Positions 6,752 to 12,735 of a DNA stretch of 15,654 nt are shown here, in pieces. Positions within the stretch are counted from its first letter, which is position 1, and each line of letters starts with the position of its first letter. The stretch comes from Candidatus Nomurabacteria bacterium (GTDB taxonomy: Bacteria; Patescibacteriota; Minisyncoccia; Phycocordibacterales; UBA9973). The stretch spans positions 1 to 15,654 of the forward strand of contig JAHFNF010000014.1 of the NCBI GenBank assembly GCA_023267515.1, read 5' to 3'. Both the position numbers and the translations under genes were made by a program. The notes beneath the pieces were generated by a model. The model did not search any database and was not told the origin of the DNA. It saw only the letters and a list, made by a program, of their open reading frames with translations.

Positions 6752-8104
6752 ATGACAAAGTGGAAAGTCGCAGTTTTTTTTGTTGCAATACTAATATTTT
6801 CAGGTTTCTGGACTCAAAAAGTCTACGCCGCTTTTGATTGCTTACAGCTCCGCACAACCTCTACGCCTGAGCAGAAGAATTTTTGCAAAGATCAGCTGGC
6901 TCAGCTAGAAAAGGAATATAATGGGCTCCTAAAACAGCTTGATGCAGCAAAAAAGAATACGGGCACTCTCACCGGAGACGTAAATTATCTGACCAATCAA
7001 ATCAACGCCTTAAAATCTAAAATTAAGGGCAGAGCCTTGGTTATTGCCGAGCTCAAAATAGATATCAGCGATAAGGTAAACAAGATCGGTAGCCTTTCCG
7101 AGAAAATTGATCGCGAGCATGAATCGCTGGCGCAGCTACTCCGGAATACGAACGAATTTGATAATGAAAATATAATACATTTAATTTTATCCGACAATAC
7201 TCTTTCTGGTTTTTATAGTGACTTAGAATCCTACTCTTCCATCAAGCAATCTGTAAAAGCCTCAGTAGAAAAGATTACGGGCGTAAAAGTTGAAACTGAG
7301 GAAGAGAAAAAAGCTCTTGAAGAAAAAAGAGATGCGGAGCTAGATGCTAAGGTTGAGCTAGAAACTGCCCAGAAAAAGGTGGCTCAATCTGAGGCAGAAA
7401 AAAAACAATTGCTCGCAATATCCAAGCAAAATGAAACCGCTTATCAAACACTTGCGGCGCAAAAAAAAGCAAAAGCGGATCAGATTCGTAGCGCACTGTT
7501 CAGCCTTGCAGGTATTTCGCAAAAAATAGAGTTTGGCACGGCCCTTGAGTATGCCAATGAGGTAAAAAGTAAATTGGGCATTGACCCTGCATTTCTCCTG
7601 GCGATTCTCACTCAAGAGTCCAATCTTGGCGCCAATGTCGGCCAATGCTACCTCACGAACCCAGACACAGGTGCCGGTGTGGGCAAGAATACCGGGACCC
7701 CATTTTTCAATGTGATGAAGCCGACGCGTGACGTGGCTCCGTTCCTAGATATTACCAGCAAGCTTCACTTCAATGCTTATGAGACGGCTGTGTCCTGCCC
7801 GATTGCCGGAGTGGCAGGATACGGAGGCGCAATGGGACCAGCGCAATTTATTCCCTCTACCTGGAAATTATTTGAGCCACGCTTGCAGAGCCTAATTGGC
7901 AGCTTTCCAAATCCTTGGGCGCCTCGTGATGCCTTTATGGCCTCTGGGATGTACCTCACTGATCTGGGTGCTATCGGCAATAGCGCTAGTGCCCAAAATA
8001 AGGCAGCTTGCAGATACTACGGCTCTGGTGGGAATTATTGCTCTTATAGCACTAGTGTGGCAAGATTAAAAGCCGCTATTCAGGCGAACATAGATTTGCT
8101 TTAA
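6752..8104 (+). CDS. Secreted coiled-coil protein with C-terminal lytic transglycosylase domain
   Basis: Predicted cell-wall enzyme that would cleave glycan strands of peptidoglycan. The 450-residue protein starts at the ATG at 6752, where MTKWKVAVFFVAILIFSG forms a signal peptide with likely cleavage after VYA (residue 26) or one later. Residues about 40-245 are rich in heptad-like K, E, Q, L and A and look like two coiled-coil stretches, as in PcsB/EnvC-type proteins. The C-terminal third is lysozyme-like, with the putative catalytic Glu289 in LLAILTQESNLG and a GGAMGPAQFIPSTW motif (PAQF at 363-366) typical of MltB-type transglycosylases. Six or so Cys residues occur in the mature protein (near residues 30 and 45 and in the catalytic domain), possibly disulfide-forming. 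Further in-frame N-terminal extension would run over the end of bL25 and past the promoter, so I rejected it. Confidence 0.88.
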   Translation: MTKWKVAVFFVAILIFSGFWTQKVYAAFDCLQLRTTSTPEQKNFCKDQLAQLEKEYNGLLKQLDAAKKNTGTLTGDVNYLTNQINALKSKIKGRALVIAELKIDISDKVNKIGSLSEKIDREHESLAQLLRNTNEFDNENIIHLILSDNTLSGFYSDLESYSSIKQSVKASVEKITGVKVETEEEKKALEEKRDAELDAKVELETAQKKVAQSEAEKKQLLAISKQNETAYQTLAAQKKAKADQIRSALFSLAGISQKIEFGTALEYANEVKSKLGIDPAFLLAILTQESNLGANVGQCYLTNPDTGAGVGKNTGTPFFNVMKPTRDVAPFLDITSKLHFNAYETAVSCPIAGVAGYGGAMGPAQFIPSTWKLFEPRLQSLIGSFPNPWAPRDAFMASGMYLTDLGAIGNSASAQNKAACRYYGSGGNYCSYSTSVARLKAAIQANIDLL

Positions 8105-8113
8105 ATAAAGATT

Positions 8114-8122
8114 TGTGATAAT
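8114..8122 (+). promoter_or_regulatory. Extended -10 promoter of rpmE
   Basis: TGtGATAAT (8114-8122) lies in the 30-base gap after the transglycosylase gene. A weak -35 (TTTGCT, 8095-8100) precedes it by 16 bases. The predicted start near 8129 leaves only about five bases before the ATG at 8135, too short for an SD. Confidence 0.6.
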
Positions 8123-8134
8123 GTCTTAAACGTT

Positions 8135-8356
8135 ATGAAGGCAGATATACATCCAAAATATCATATAAATACAAAGGCCACCTGTGCTTGCGGGGCGGTT
8201 TTCCTCGTGGGCTCCACTTTGCCTGAAATCTCTGTTGAAATCTGCAGTAATTGCCACCCCTTTTATACTGGAAATGAAAAAGTCTTAGACACTGCCGGAC
8301 GCGTGGACCGTTTCAAGAAGCGCGCAGTAGCATCTGCTGCTAAAGCGAAGAAGTAA
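8135..8356 (+). CDS. rpmE: Large-subunit ribosomal protein bL31, zinc-binding form
   Basis: bL31 bridges the central protuberance of the 50S subunit and the 30S head. The protein has 73 residues, the usual length for the family. It starts [20 protein letters not shown] and keeps the CxC...CxxC zinc ligands (C17, C19, C37, C40) of the C+ form. The signature CxxCHPFYTG appears as [10 protein letters not shown], followed by [12 protein letters not shown] and an Ala/Lys tail. It is monocistronic or read through into prfA; a palindromic element lies right after its stop. In bacteria with both forms, the zinc form is replaced under zinc limitation; no second copy is visible here. No SD precedes it. 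Confidence 0.97.
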   Translation: MKADIHPKYHINTKATCACGAVFLVGSTLPEISVEICSNCHPFYTGNEKVLDTAGRVDRFKKRAVASAAKAKK

Positions 8357-8361
8357 CTGCC

Positions 8362-8460
8362 ATTGCAAATAATTTTTGCAAAAACAGATATTTTTTTGGT
8401 AAAAAATTCTTCGTGCTCACGCCGTCGCGTTCGCAAAGTTTTGCAAAAACAATTTGCAAT
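8362..8460. repeat. 99-bp inverted-repeat element between rpmE and prfA
   Basis: The left arm at 8362-8383 and the right arm at 8439-8460 are inverted copies of 22 bp with 20 matches. They enclose a 55-base core. Each arm contains two TTGCAA palindromes (8364-8369, 8376-8381, 8441-8446, 8454-8459). The core has a TTTTTTT run and a GC-rich part with small hairpins CGTG-CT-CACG (8412-8421) and GCG-TT-CGC (8428-8435). It fills almost the whole intergenic gap. It may be a MITE-like or REP-like element, a double-strand binding site, or a terminator of rpmE. No recognisable promoter for prfA lies outside it. Confidence 0.7.
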
Positions 8461-8466
8461 TAATTT

Positions 8467-9486
8467 ATGATGAACATAGATGAACTAAAAAAAAATCACA
8501 ATACAAGCTACTTAGCTGAAATTTTAGAGCGCCTGAATAGGGAAGAAGGAGAGGTCCGGGAAATGCTCGCAGGGGATGACACCTTGCACGAGATGGCGCA
8601 GACCGAGCTTAAATCAATCCAAGAACAAAGAGAAACTGCAGAAAAGCAGATACAAGATATCCTAGATAAAGACAAAGAGGAAGAAGAAATGGCGAATGAA
8701 ATAATCTTGGAAGTACGGGCGGGTGCGGGCGGGGACGAAGCATCTCTCTTTGCGTGGGAGCTCGCGCATATGTATGAAAAGTTTTCCGAGATGGAAGGCT
8801 GGGACTGGAAGACAAATTATGAATCTAAAAATGATTTGGGCGGATACAAAGAGGCGAGCTTTGAGGTGAAAGGCAAAAATATTTATGAAATGATGCGATA
8901 TGAAACAGGCGTGCATCGAGTGCAGAGAATTCCAGCGACAGAGAAAAATGGCCGAGTGCATACTTCTACGGCATCAGTAGCGATCCTTCCCATTCGTAAA
9001 AAAGTACGTTTTGAAATAAATCCAGCAGATATTGAGATGGAATACTCACGCTCGGGCGGAAAAGGCGGGCAAAATGTGAACAAGGTGGAGACCGCTGTCC
9101 GACTGATACACAAGCCGACTGGCATTGATGTACGCTCTACAAACCAGCGTAGCCAGCTTGCAAATCGAGAGAAAGCAATGACGATACTGATGGCAAAACT
9201 GCAACAGCTTAAAGAAGAAGAAGAAGCAAAAAAATATTCTGGTGAACGAAAATCTCAAATCGGCTCGGGTGATCGCTCGGAAAAAATCCGTACTTACAAT
9301 TTTCCGCAAGACCGTATCACCGACCATCGCATCAAAAAATCCTGGCACAATCTGCCGAAAATAATGGAGGGCTATTTCGGCGATATAATCTCCGCTCTCC
9401 AACTTGGTGAAACAGGGGATGAAGATGACGAGAAAGCAGCTGATGAATATCTATCAAATGCTTATGATAGAAAGTTTAATAAATAA
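8467..9486 (+). CDS. prfA: Peptide chain release factor 1
   Basis: RF1 ends translation at UAA and UAG. The protein has 339 residues, slightly shorter than E. coli RF1. The N-terminal helical domain (about 1-100) is rich in Glu and Lys. The codon-recognition tripeptide is P156-A157-T158 in [19 protein letters not shown], which identifies RF1 rather than RF2 (SPF). The catalytic GGQ is at 200-202 in [17 protein letters not shown], with Asn where RF1 usually has His after GGQ. Two ATGs in tandem (8467 and 8470) could serve as start; there is no SD. The usual neighbour prmC, which methylates the GGQ glutamine, is not adjacent. UGA is also used as a stop in this window, so an RF2 is expected elsewhere. 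Confidence 0.95.
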   Translation: MMNIDELKKNHNTSYLAEILERLNREEGEVREMLAGDDTLHEMAQTELKSIQEQRETAEKQIQDILDKDKEEEEMANEIILEVRAGAGGDEASLFAWELAHMYEKFSEMEGWDWKTNYESKNDLGGYKEASFEVKGKNIYEMMRYETGVHRVQRIPATEKNGRVHTSTASVAILPIRKKVRFEINPADIEMEYSRSGGKGGQNVNKVETAVRLIHKPTGIDVRSTNQRSQLANREKAMTILMAKLQQLKEEEEAKKYSGERKSQIGSGDRSEKIRTYNFPQDRITDHRIKKSWHNLPKIMEGYFGDIISALQLGETGDEDDEKAADEYLSNAYDRKFNK

Positions 9487-9493
9487 TTTTTTA

Positions 9494-9522
9494 TTGCCAT
9501 TTACGTGCCTTTGTGCTATACT
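9494..9522 (+). promoter_or_regulatory. Promoter of the RRM RNA-binding protein gene
   Basis: TTGCCA (9494-9499), a 17-bp spacer and TATACT (9517-9522) with TG at 9514-9515 form a near-ideal extended -10 promoter, eight bases after the prfA stop. Transcription should start near 9529, leaving a leader of about 135 nt, unlike the leaderless genes upstream. Confidence 0.85.
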
Positions 9523-9528
9523 TGCAAA

Positions 9529-9664
9529 GTAGTTTCTCCAAGAGCTTTCAAGTTTTCGCAAAACGAGACCAAGTAGCGGTAAGAGCAATCTACGTCCTGA
9601 GTTACGACGAAGGACATTATAAATAGTTTTTGCCCGATTTATTAAAACGGGAGAAAAAAGAAGT
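9529..9664 (+). promoter_or_regulatory. Candidate structured 5' leader of the RNA-binding protein gene
   Basis: About 135 untranslated bases carry a series of short helices: GTTTT/AAAAC (9552-9556 with 9560-9564), GTAG/CTAC (9573-9576 with 9590-9593), GTCCT/AGGAC (9594-9598 with 9611-9615) and CCCG/CGGG (9633-9636 with 9648-9651). The last is extended by a T-run pairing with the A-run at 9654-9657. It would cover the only SD-like motif in the window (GGGAG, 9649-9653). Cold-shock or autoregulatory control is an inference from the leader length and the RNA-binding product. Confidence 0.55.
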
Positions 9665-10006
9665 ATGGCAACTAAGCTATATGTGGGTGGACTTCCTTAC
9701 AGCACCCAAGAAGACGCTCTTCGCGAGCTCTTTGCGCAGGCAGGTAGCGTAACATCTGCAACTATTATCATGGACAAGATGTCCGGTCGCTCAAAAGGTT
9801 TCGGATTCGTGGAAATGGGATCTGACGAGGAAGCACAAAGTGCAATCTCTCAGTTCAACGGCCAAGAGTTTGAAGGACGCAAGCTTACAGTCAATGAAGC
9901 TCGCCCTATGGAGGCTCGTCCGCCAAGAACAGGTGGTTCTGGTGGATACGGTGGTGGTAATGGCGGTTACGGCGGTGGAAACCGTGGTGGACGCCGAGAA
10001 TACTAA
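9665..10006 (+). CDS. RRM-domain RNA-binding protein with Gly-rich tail
   Basis: Small cytoplasmic single-stranded RNA-binding protein of 113 residues. One RRM spans about residues 3-80, with RNP2 as LYVGGL (5-10) and RNP1 as KGFGFVEM (44-51); the aromatic residues that stack on RNA bases are in place (Y6, F46, F48). The tail from about residue 90 is Gly/Tyr/Asn/Arg-rich (GGYGGGNGGYGGGNRGGRR). This is the layout of cyanobacterial cold-inducible Rbp proteins and of plant glycine-rich RNA-binding proteins. The gene has its own promoter, a long leader and an intrinsic terminator, so it is a single transcription unit. The SD-like GGGAG lies 11 bases before the ATG. In bacteria with such proteins they often act in cold response or RNA turnover; here that is unproven. 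Confidence 0.95.
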   Translation: MATKLYVGGLPYSTQEDALRELFAQAGSVTSATIIMDKMSGRSKGFGFVEMGSDEEAQSAISQFNGQEFEGRKLTVNEARPMEARPPRTGGSGGYGGGNGGYGGGNRGGRREY

Positions 10007-10031
10007 TCTCTTAGATTTCTCAAAACAAAAT

Positions 10032-10052
10032 ACGCTCGCAAGGGCGTTTTTT
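10032..10052 (+). terminator. Intrinsic terminator after the RNA-binding protein gene
   Basis: ACGCTC (10032-10037) pairs with GGGCGT (10042-10047), with one G-U pair, around a GCAA tetraloop, followed by a run of Ts and further T-rich sequence to about 10065. Upstream A-rich sequence can extend the stem against the Ts. It lies 25 bases after the stop codon. Confidence 0.85.
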
Positions 10053-10054
10053 GT

Positions 10055-10083
10055 TTGCTTTTTTATTAAAAGTGTGATATTAT
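10055..10083 (+). promoter_or_regulatory. Promoter of the response-regulator gene
   Basis: TTGCTT (10055-10060), a 17-bp spacer and TATTAT (10078-10083) preceded by TGA form an extended -10 promoter just downstream of the preceding terminator. It predicts a leader of about 124 nt. A second possible -10, TATAAT at 10178-10183, lies 30 bases before the ATG but has no well-placed -35. Confidence 0.65.
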
Positions 10084-10089
10084 ATACTC

Positions 10090-10213
10090 AAGAAAAATTC
10101 TTTGAAAAGTAGTTATTTTTAAGTGGTTTGTCGGTAATTTTTAGAAATTTTTTGATTTTTAAAATTTACCGATAATTTATAATTTAATTTTCTAACACTA
10201 AAAGAAAACTACA
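10090..10213 (+). promoter_or_regulatory. Candidate nested-hairpin leader of the response-regulator gene
   Basis: Two nested pairings are visible in this very AT-rich leader. The inner one is TCGGTAATTTTT (10131-10142) with AAAATTTACCGA (10161-10172), 11 of 12 positions paired. The outer one is GTAGTT-A-TTTTT (10109-10120) with AAAGA-A-AACTAC (10201-10212). It has 6 bp, a mismatch and 5 bp including a G-U, and ends one base before the ATG. If formed, the outer helix would hide the translation start. The inner repeat could instead be an operator. Confidence 0.45.
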
Positions 10214-10573
10214 ATGAAAAAAACAGCATTAGTCGTTGAAGACGACCCAAATTGGCAAGATGATTTCCGGTTAGCTTTAAGCAGGAAAGGTTTTGAGATT
10301 TTACAGGCCTCTGACTTAAAAGAGGCAAAAGAGTTGTTTCTTGCCAACTCAGAGGAAATTGGTTTGGTTGTTATGGATGGTTGCTTAGGAAGTAATTCTC
10401 CAAACAGTATGGACTTGATAAAAAACATCCGTCAGACATTTAATGGTCCAATGATTGCTTCGTCCGGTTCAAAACTATACTTGAAAGAACTTACTGGAGC
10501 TGGATGCAACTTCATGTTTCATAAAGGTGGCATAGGATACTTCGATGAGTTACTTGAAGCCATTCTTAAATGA
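10214..10573 (+). CDS. Stand-alone response-regulator receiver protein (CheY-like)
   Basis: This single-domain receiver of 119 residues would be phosphorylated by a histidine kinase and signal by protein contact, as it has no DNA-binding or enzymatic output domain. Conserved positions are visible: acidic pocket E9-D10-D11 in LVVEDDP, phosphoacceptor Asp55 in LVVMDG, Ser84 in IASSGS and Lys104 in FHKGG. The loop after Asp55 (CLGSNSPNSMDLI) departs from the usual P-x-x-x-G-x-x-L, having no proline at +3. No histidine kinase is adjacent, so the partner is an orphan gene elsewhere or the role is non-canonical. The start is ATG with no SD; a strong terminator follows. Confidence 0.93.
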   Translation: MKKTALVVEDDPNWQDDFRLALSRKGFEILQASDLKEAKELFLANSEEIGLVVMDGCLGSNSPNSMDLIKNIRQTFNGPMIASSGSKLYLKELTGAGCNFMFHKGGIGYFDELLEAILK

Positions 10574-10601
10574 ATAGACCAATGTTATTATTGAGAACCT
10601 A

Positions 10602-10629
10602 AAAAAGCGGGACAAAAATCCCGCTTTTT
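10602..10629. terminator. Strong intrinsic terminator after the response-regulator gene
   Basis: A perfect 11-bp stem (AAAAAGCGGGA 10602-10612 with TCCCGCTTTTT 10619-10629) encloses a six-base loop CAAAAA. A-run and T-run make it functional in both directions. It isolates the receiver gene from the tRNA and ATP synthase unit, whose promoter starts four bases later. Confidence 0.92.
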
Positions 10630-10632
10630 CAT

Positions 10633-10661
10633 TTGCAAGAACATCTGTTTTTTGTTATATT
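10633..10661 (+). promoter_or_regulatory. Promoter of tRNA-Ile, probably also of the ATP synthase operon
   Basis: TTGCAA (10633-10638), a 17-bp spacer and TATATT (10656-10661) preceded by TGT form an extended -10 promoter. Transcription should start near 10668, seven bases before the tRNA. No other convincing promoter lies before the ATP synthase genes. Confidence 0.75.
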
Positions 10662-10674
10662 TGTTCAGTATTTT

Positions 10675-10746
10675 GAGCGTGTAGTTCAGTGGTAGAACGC
10701 TGTCCTGATAAGACAGAGGTCGATGGTCCGATTCCATCCACGCTCA
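10675..10746 (+). tRNA. tRNA-Ile (anticodon GAT)
   Basis: The cloverleaf is complete. The acceptor stem GAGCGTG/CACGCTC has seven perfect pairs. The D arm is GTTC/GAAC with the short loop AGTGGTA. The anticodon arm is CTGTC/GACAG around CTGATAA, giving anticodon GAT at 10707-10709. The variable loop is AGGTC and the T arm GATGG/CCATC. The T loop reads TCCGATT, so position 55 is C instead of the nearly universal T (pseudouridine 55). The discriminator is A (10746). CCA is not encoded: CCC follows, then A, so CCA must be added by the nucleotidyltransferase. The ATP synthase operon starts 21 bases downstream. Confidence 0.93.
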
Positions 10747-10762
10747 CCCAAAGGGTGATTTT
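10744..10762 (+). terminator. Small hairpin at the tRNA / ATP synthase junction
   Basis: TCACCC (10744-10749) and GGGTGA (10753-10758) form a perfect 6-bp stem around AAA, followed by TTTT. It uses the last two acceptor bases and the discriminator of the tRNA, so it competes with the mature tRNA fold. It could be a weak terminator, an attenuator or a processing signal. The T tract is short. Confidence 0.5.
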
Positions 10763-10767
10763 ATAAT

Positions 10768-11025
10768 ATGGAAAACAAAGAAGTAAACAAAAATTCAATA
10801 TGGCGCCCAGTGCTATTTTTCTATGCGCGGACGACGGGCTGGATTGTCATTCCTTTAGTTTTAGCGATGCTGTTGGGCAACTTCGTGCAAAAGTCTATCG
10901 GCAGTCAGATATTATTTTTTATTATCATCGCGCTCGGCTTTGCTGTCACTTGTTACGGCATTTATAAAGAAATAAAAGATTATCAAAAAACTTTAAAAAG
11001 CAAAATAGATTCAAATGGAAAATAG
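10768..11025 (+). CDS. atpI: ATP synthase-associated AtpI/AtpZ-like membrane protein
   Basis: AtpI/AtpZ proteins help assemble the c-ring or carry Mg2+/Ca2+ and usually precede the F0 genes, as here. The 85-residue protein has two helices at about residues 23-43 (GWIVIPLVLAMLLGNFV) and 47-68 (FFIIIALGFAVTCYGIY), then a basic amphipathic tail (KEIKDYQKTLKSK). Its sequence is only weakly like the family, so the call rests mainly on size, topology and position. TATAAT sits directly against the ATG (10762-10767), which is too close to be the -10 for this start. There is no SD. The coding region overlaps atpB by 11 bases, so coupling is likely. Confidence 0.72.
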   Translation: MENKEVNKNSIWRPVLFFYARTTGWIVIPLVLAMLLGNFVQKSIGSQILFFIIIALGFAVTCYGIYKEIKDYQKTLKSKIDSNGK

Positions 11026-11896
11026 TGATATAGAATTAAATCAAAATAGCGAGGCAAGTCCTAGCCACGAAGTGACTATCTTTGCCGAGCCGATTTTTCA
11101 TATAGGTAATTTTCAAGTCACAAATTCACTTATTACTTCATGGCTCGCGCTGATCGTCATCGCGGTGCTCGCCATAGCCATCCGCCTTAAGATAAAAAAA
11201 ATCCCTGGCAAACTGCAGAACTTTTTTGAAATAATGCTAGAAGGCGCACTTTCTCTTTGTGATCAGGTGACAGGGGACAGAAAGATTTCAAACAAAGTTT
11301 TCCCGCTTTCTTTTTCTCTTTTTATGTTTATTTTAGTTTCCAACTGGCTCGGGCTCATCCCAGGCCTCGGCGCGCTTGGCTTCACCGCGATGGAAGGCGG
11401 ACATGCATCTTTTATTCCGCTATTCCGCTCGGCGACAGCTGATATAAACACCACCTTAGCGCTCTCTCTTTCCATAGTTATCGCTTCAAATATCTTTGGT
11501 ATTTTCATTGTCGGCCTATGGAAAACCTTCAACAAATATGTTAATATACTTGCGCTGGGTTCGATATTTAAGAAAGTGCGCAAGGATCCGGCTGTGCTCA
11601 TAGTAGCCCCCATCCAGTTCTTTGTGGGCATTCTTGAGTTTATAGGGGAATTGGCAAAAGTGGCCTCGCTCTCGTTCCGTCTATTCGGAAACGTCTTTGC
11701 GGGGGAAGTGCTCCTCGTTTCAATGTCCGCCATCTTTGCCTACCTAGTGCCTGCGCCATTTCTTTTCCTAGAAGTCTTCGTCGGCCTCATTCAGGCGCTC
11801 ATCTTCAGTCTCTTGGCGACAGTATATTTTGCCATCGCGGCGCAAGATCATTCAGCTCACGAGGAAGGGGAACATAAACAAGCACACGCGCATTAA
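11015..11896 (+). CDS. atpB: ATP synthase F0 subunit a
   Basis: Subunit a forms the two proton half-channels beside the c-ring. The protein has 293 residues, with helices throughout from about residue 37. Key signatures are SNWLGLIPG, FRSATADINTTLALSL, and the segment LEFIGELAKVASLSFRLFGN with the essential Arg222 (equivalent to E. coli Arg210). LIQALIFSLLATVYF follows, with the conserved Gln in the last helix. The C-terminal tail after the last helix is His-rich (DHSAHEEGEHKQAHAH), which is unusual. The N-terminus (MENSDIELNQNSEASPS) is polar and probably outside the membrane. The start is inside the end of the preceding gene, in another frame, without SD. It is followed by paired hairpins before atpE. 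Confidence 0.96.
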   Translation: MENSDIELNQNSEASPSHEVTIFAEPIFHIGNFQVTNSLITSWLALIVIAVLAIAIRLKIKKIPGKLQNFFEIMLEGALSLCDQVTGDRKISNKVFPLSFSLFMFILVSNWLGLIPGLGALGFTAMEGGHASFIPLFRSATADINTTLALSLSIVIASNIFGIFIVGLWKTFNKYVNILALGSIFKKVRKDPAVLIVAPIQFFVGILEFIGELAKVASLSFRLFGNVFAGEVLLVSMSAIFAYLVPAPFLFLEVFVGLIQALIFSLLATVYFAIAAQDHSAHEEGEHKQAHAH

Positions 11897-11901
11897 AAAT
11901 T

Positions 11902-11935
11902 TCAGCCTCACCGGCTGATTCGCCGAAGAGGCGAA
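11902..11935 (+). promoter_or_regulatory. Two abutting hairpins in the atpB-atpE gap
   Basis: TCAGCC (11902-11907) pairs with GGCTGA (11913-11918), and TTCGCC (11919-11924) pairs with GGCGAA (11930-11935). Each is a perfect 6-bp stem with a five-base loop, and no base lies between them. No T tract follows, so this is not a terminator. A likely role is to protect the downstream atpE message or set its higher expression, since many c subunits are needed per a subunit. Confidence 0.7.
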
Positions 11936-11972
11936 ATTAAAAAGTAGTCGAAACATTATTAAAATTAAGTAA

Positions 11973-12236
<264 letters not shown>

Positions 12237-12241
12237 TTTAA

Positions 12242-12733
12242 ATGGAAGAACTTATTTCCACATTTCATATAGATTTGAAATTGATGATCGCCCAGTTGGT
12301 AAATTTCGGGCTGGTCTTTTTGGCGCTTTATTTTATCGCAGCCAAACCGCTCTCAAAACTTTTAAAAGATAGAAAAGAAGAAATTACTTCGGGTCTTGAT
12401 AATGCAGAAAAAGCAAAGAAAAATCTCGCCGAGGCTGATCTGAGGAAAGAGGAAATTGTAAAAGAAGCAAAAAATAATGCCAAGGAAATCGTCGCCAAAT
12501 CCCAGATGGACGGAAAAGAAATAATTAAAGAAGCGAAAGACAAAGCAACTCTTGAAAAAGACGGCATAATAAAAGAAGCTAAGATGGATGCGGAAAAAGA
12601 GAAAAAACTCACAGAAGAAGCTGTGCGGAAAGAAACTGCCGAGCTTGTCTCATCTGGTGTGAAGAAAATGATAGAAGGGTATGTTGCCGAAGGCAAAGGT
12701 GATCACATTATCAATGCGATGTTAGCAAAATAG
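12242..12733 (+). CDS. atpF: ATP synthase F0 subunit b
   Basis: Subunit b is the peripheral stalk that links subunit a to the F1 head. The 163-residue protein has one N-terminal helix at about residues 15-34 (MIAQLVNFGLVFLALYFIA). The typical KPLSKLLKDRKEEITSGLDNAE junction follows (first 20 residues matter), then a long Lys/Glu/Ala-rich coiled coil to about residue 145. A recurring KEAK pattern runs through it (KEAKNN, KEAKDK, KEAKMD). The C-terminus (VKKMIEGYVAEGKGDHIINAMLAK) would contact delta. The gene is 17 bases after atpE and two bases before atpH, in operon order. No SD is visible. A single b gene is present, so the stalk is a homodimer unless another copy exists elsewhere. Confidence 0.95.
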   Translation: MEELISTFHIDLKLMIAQLVNFGLVFLALYFIAAKPLSKLLKDRKEEITSGLDNAEKAKKNLAEADLRKEEIVKEAKNNAKEIVAKSQMDGKEIIKEAKDKATLEKDGIIKEAKMDAEKEKKLTEEAVRKETAELVSSGVKKMIEGYVAEGKGDHIINAMLAK

Positions 12734-12735
12734 CC

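Noticed and set aside
8609..9402. Several minus-strand open frames over prfA
   Set aside because: They are reverse shadows of the Glu/Lys-rich release factor and overlap each other in different frames.
10762..10767. TATAAT as the promoter of the ATP synthase operon
   Set aside because: It touches the ATG of the first gene, has no -35 or TG extension, and a start seven bases downstream would remove the initiation codon.
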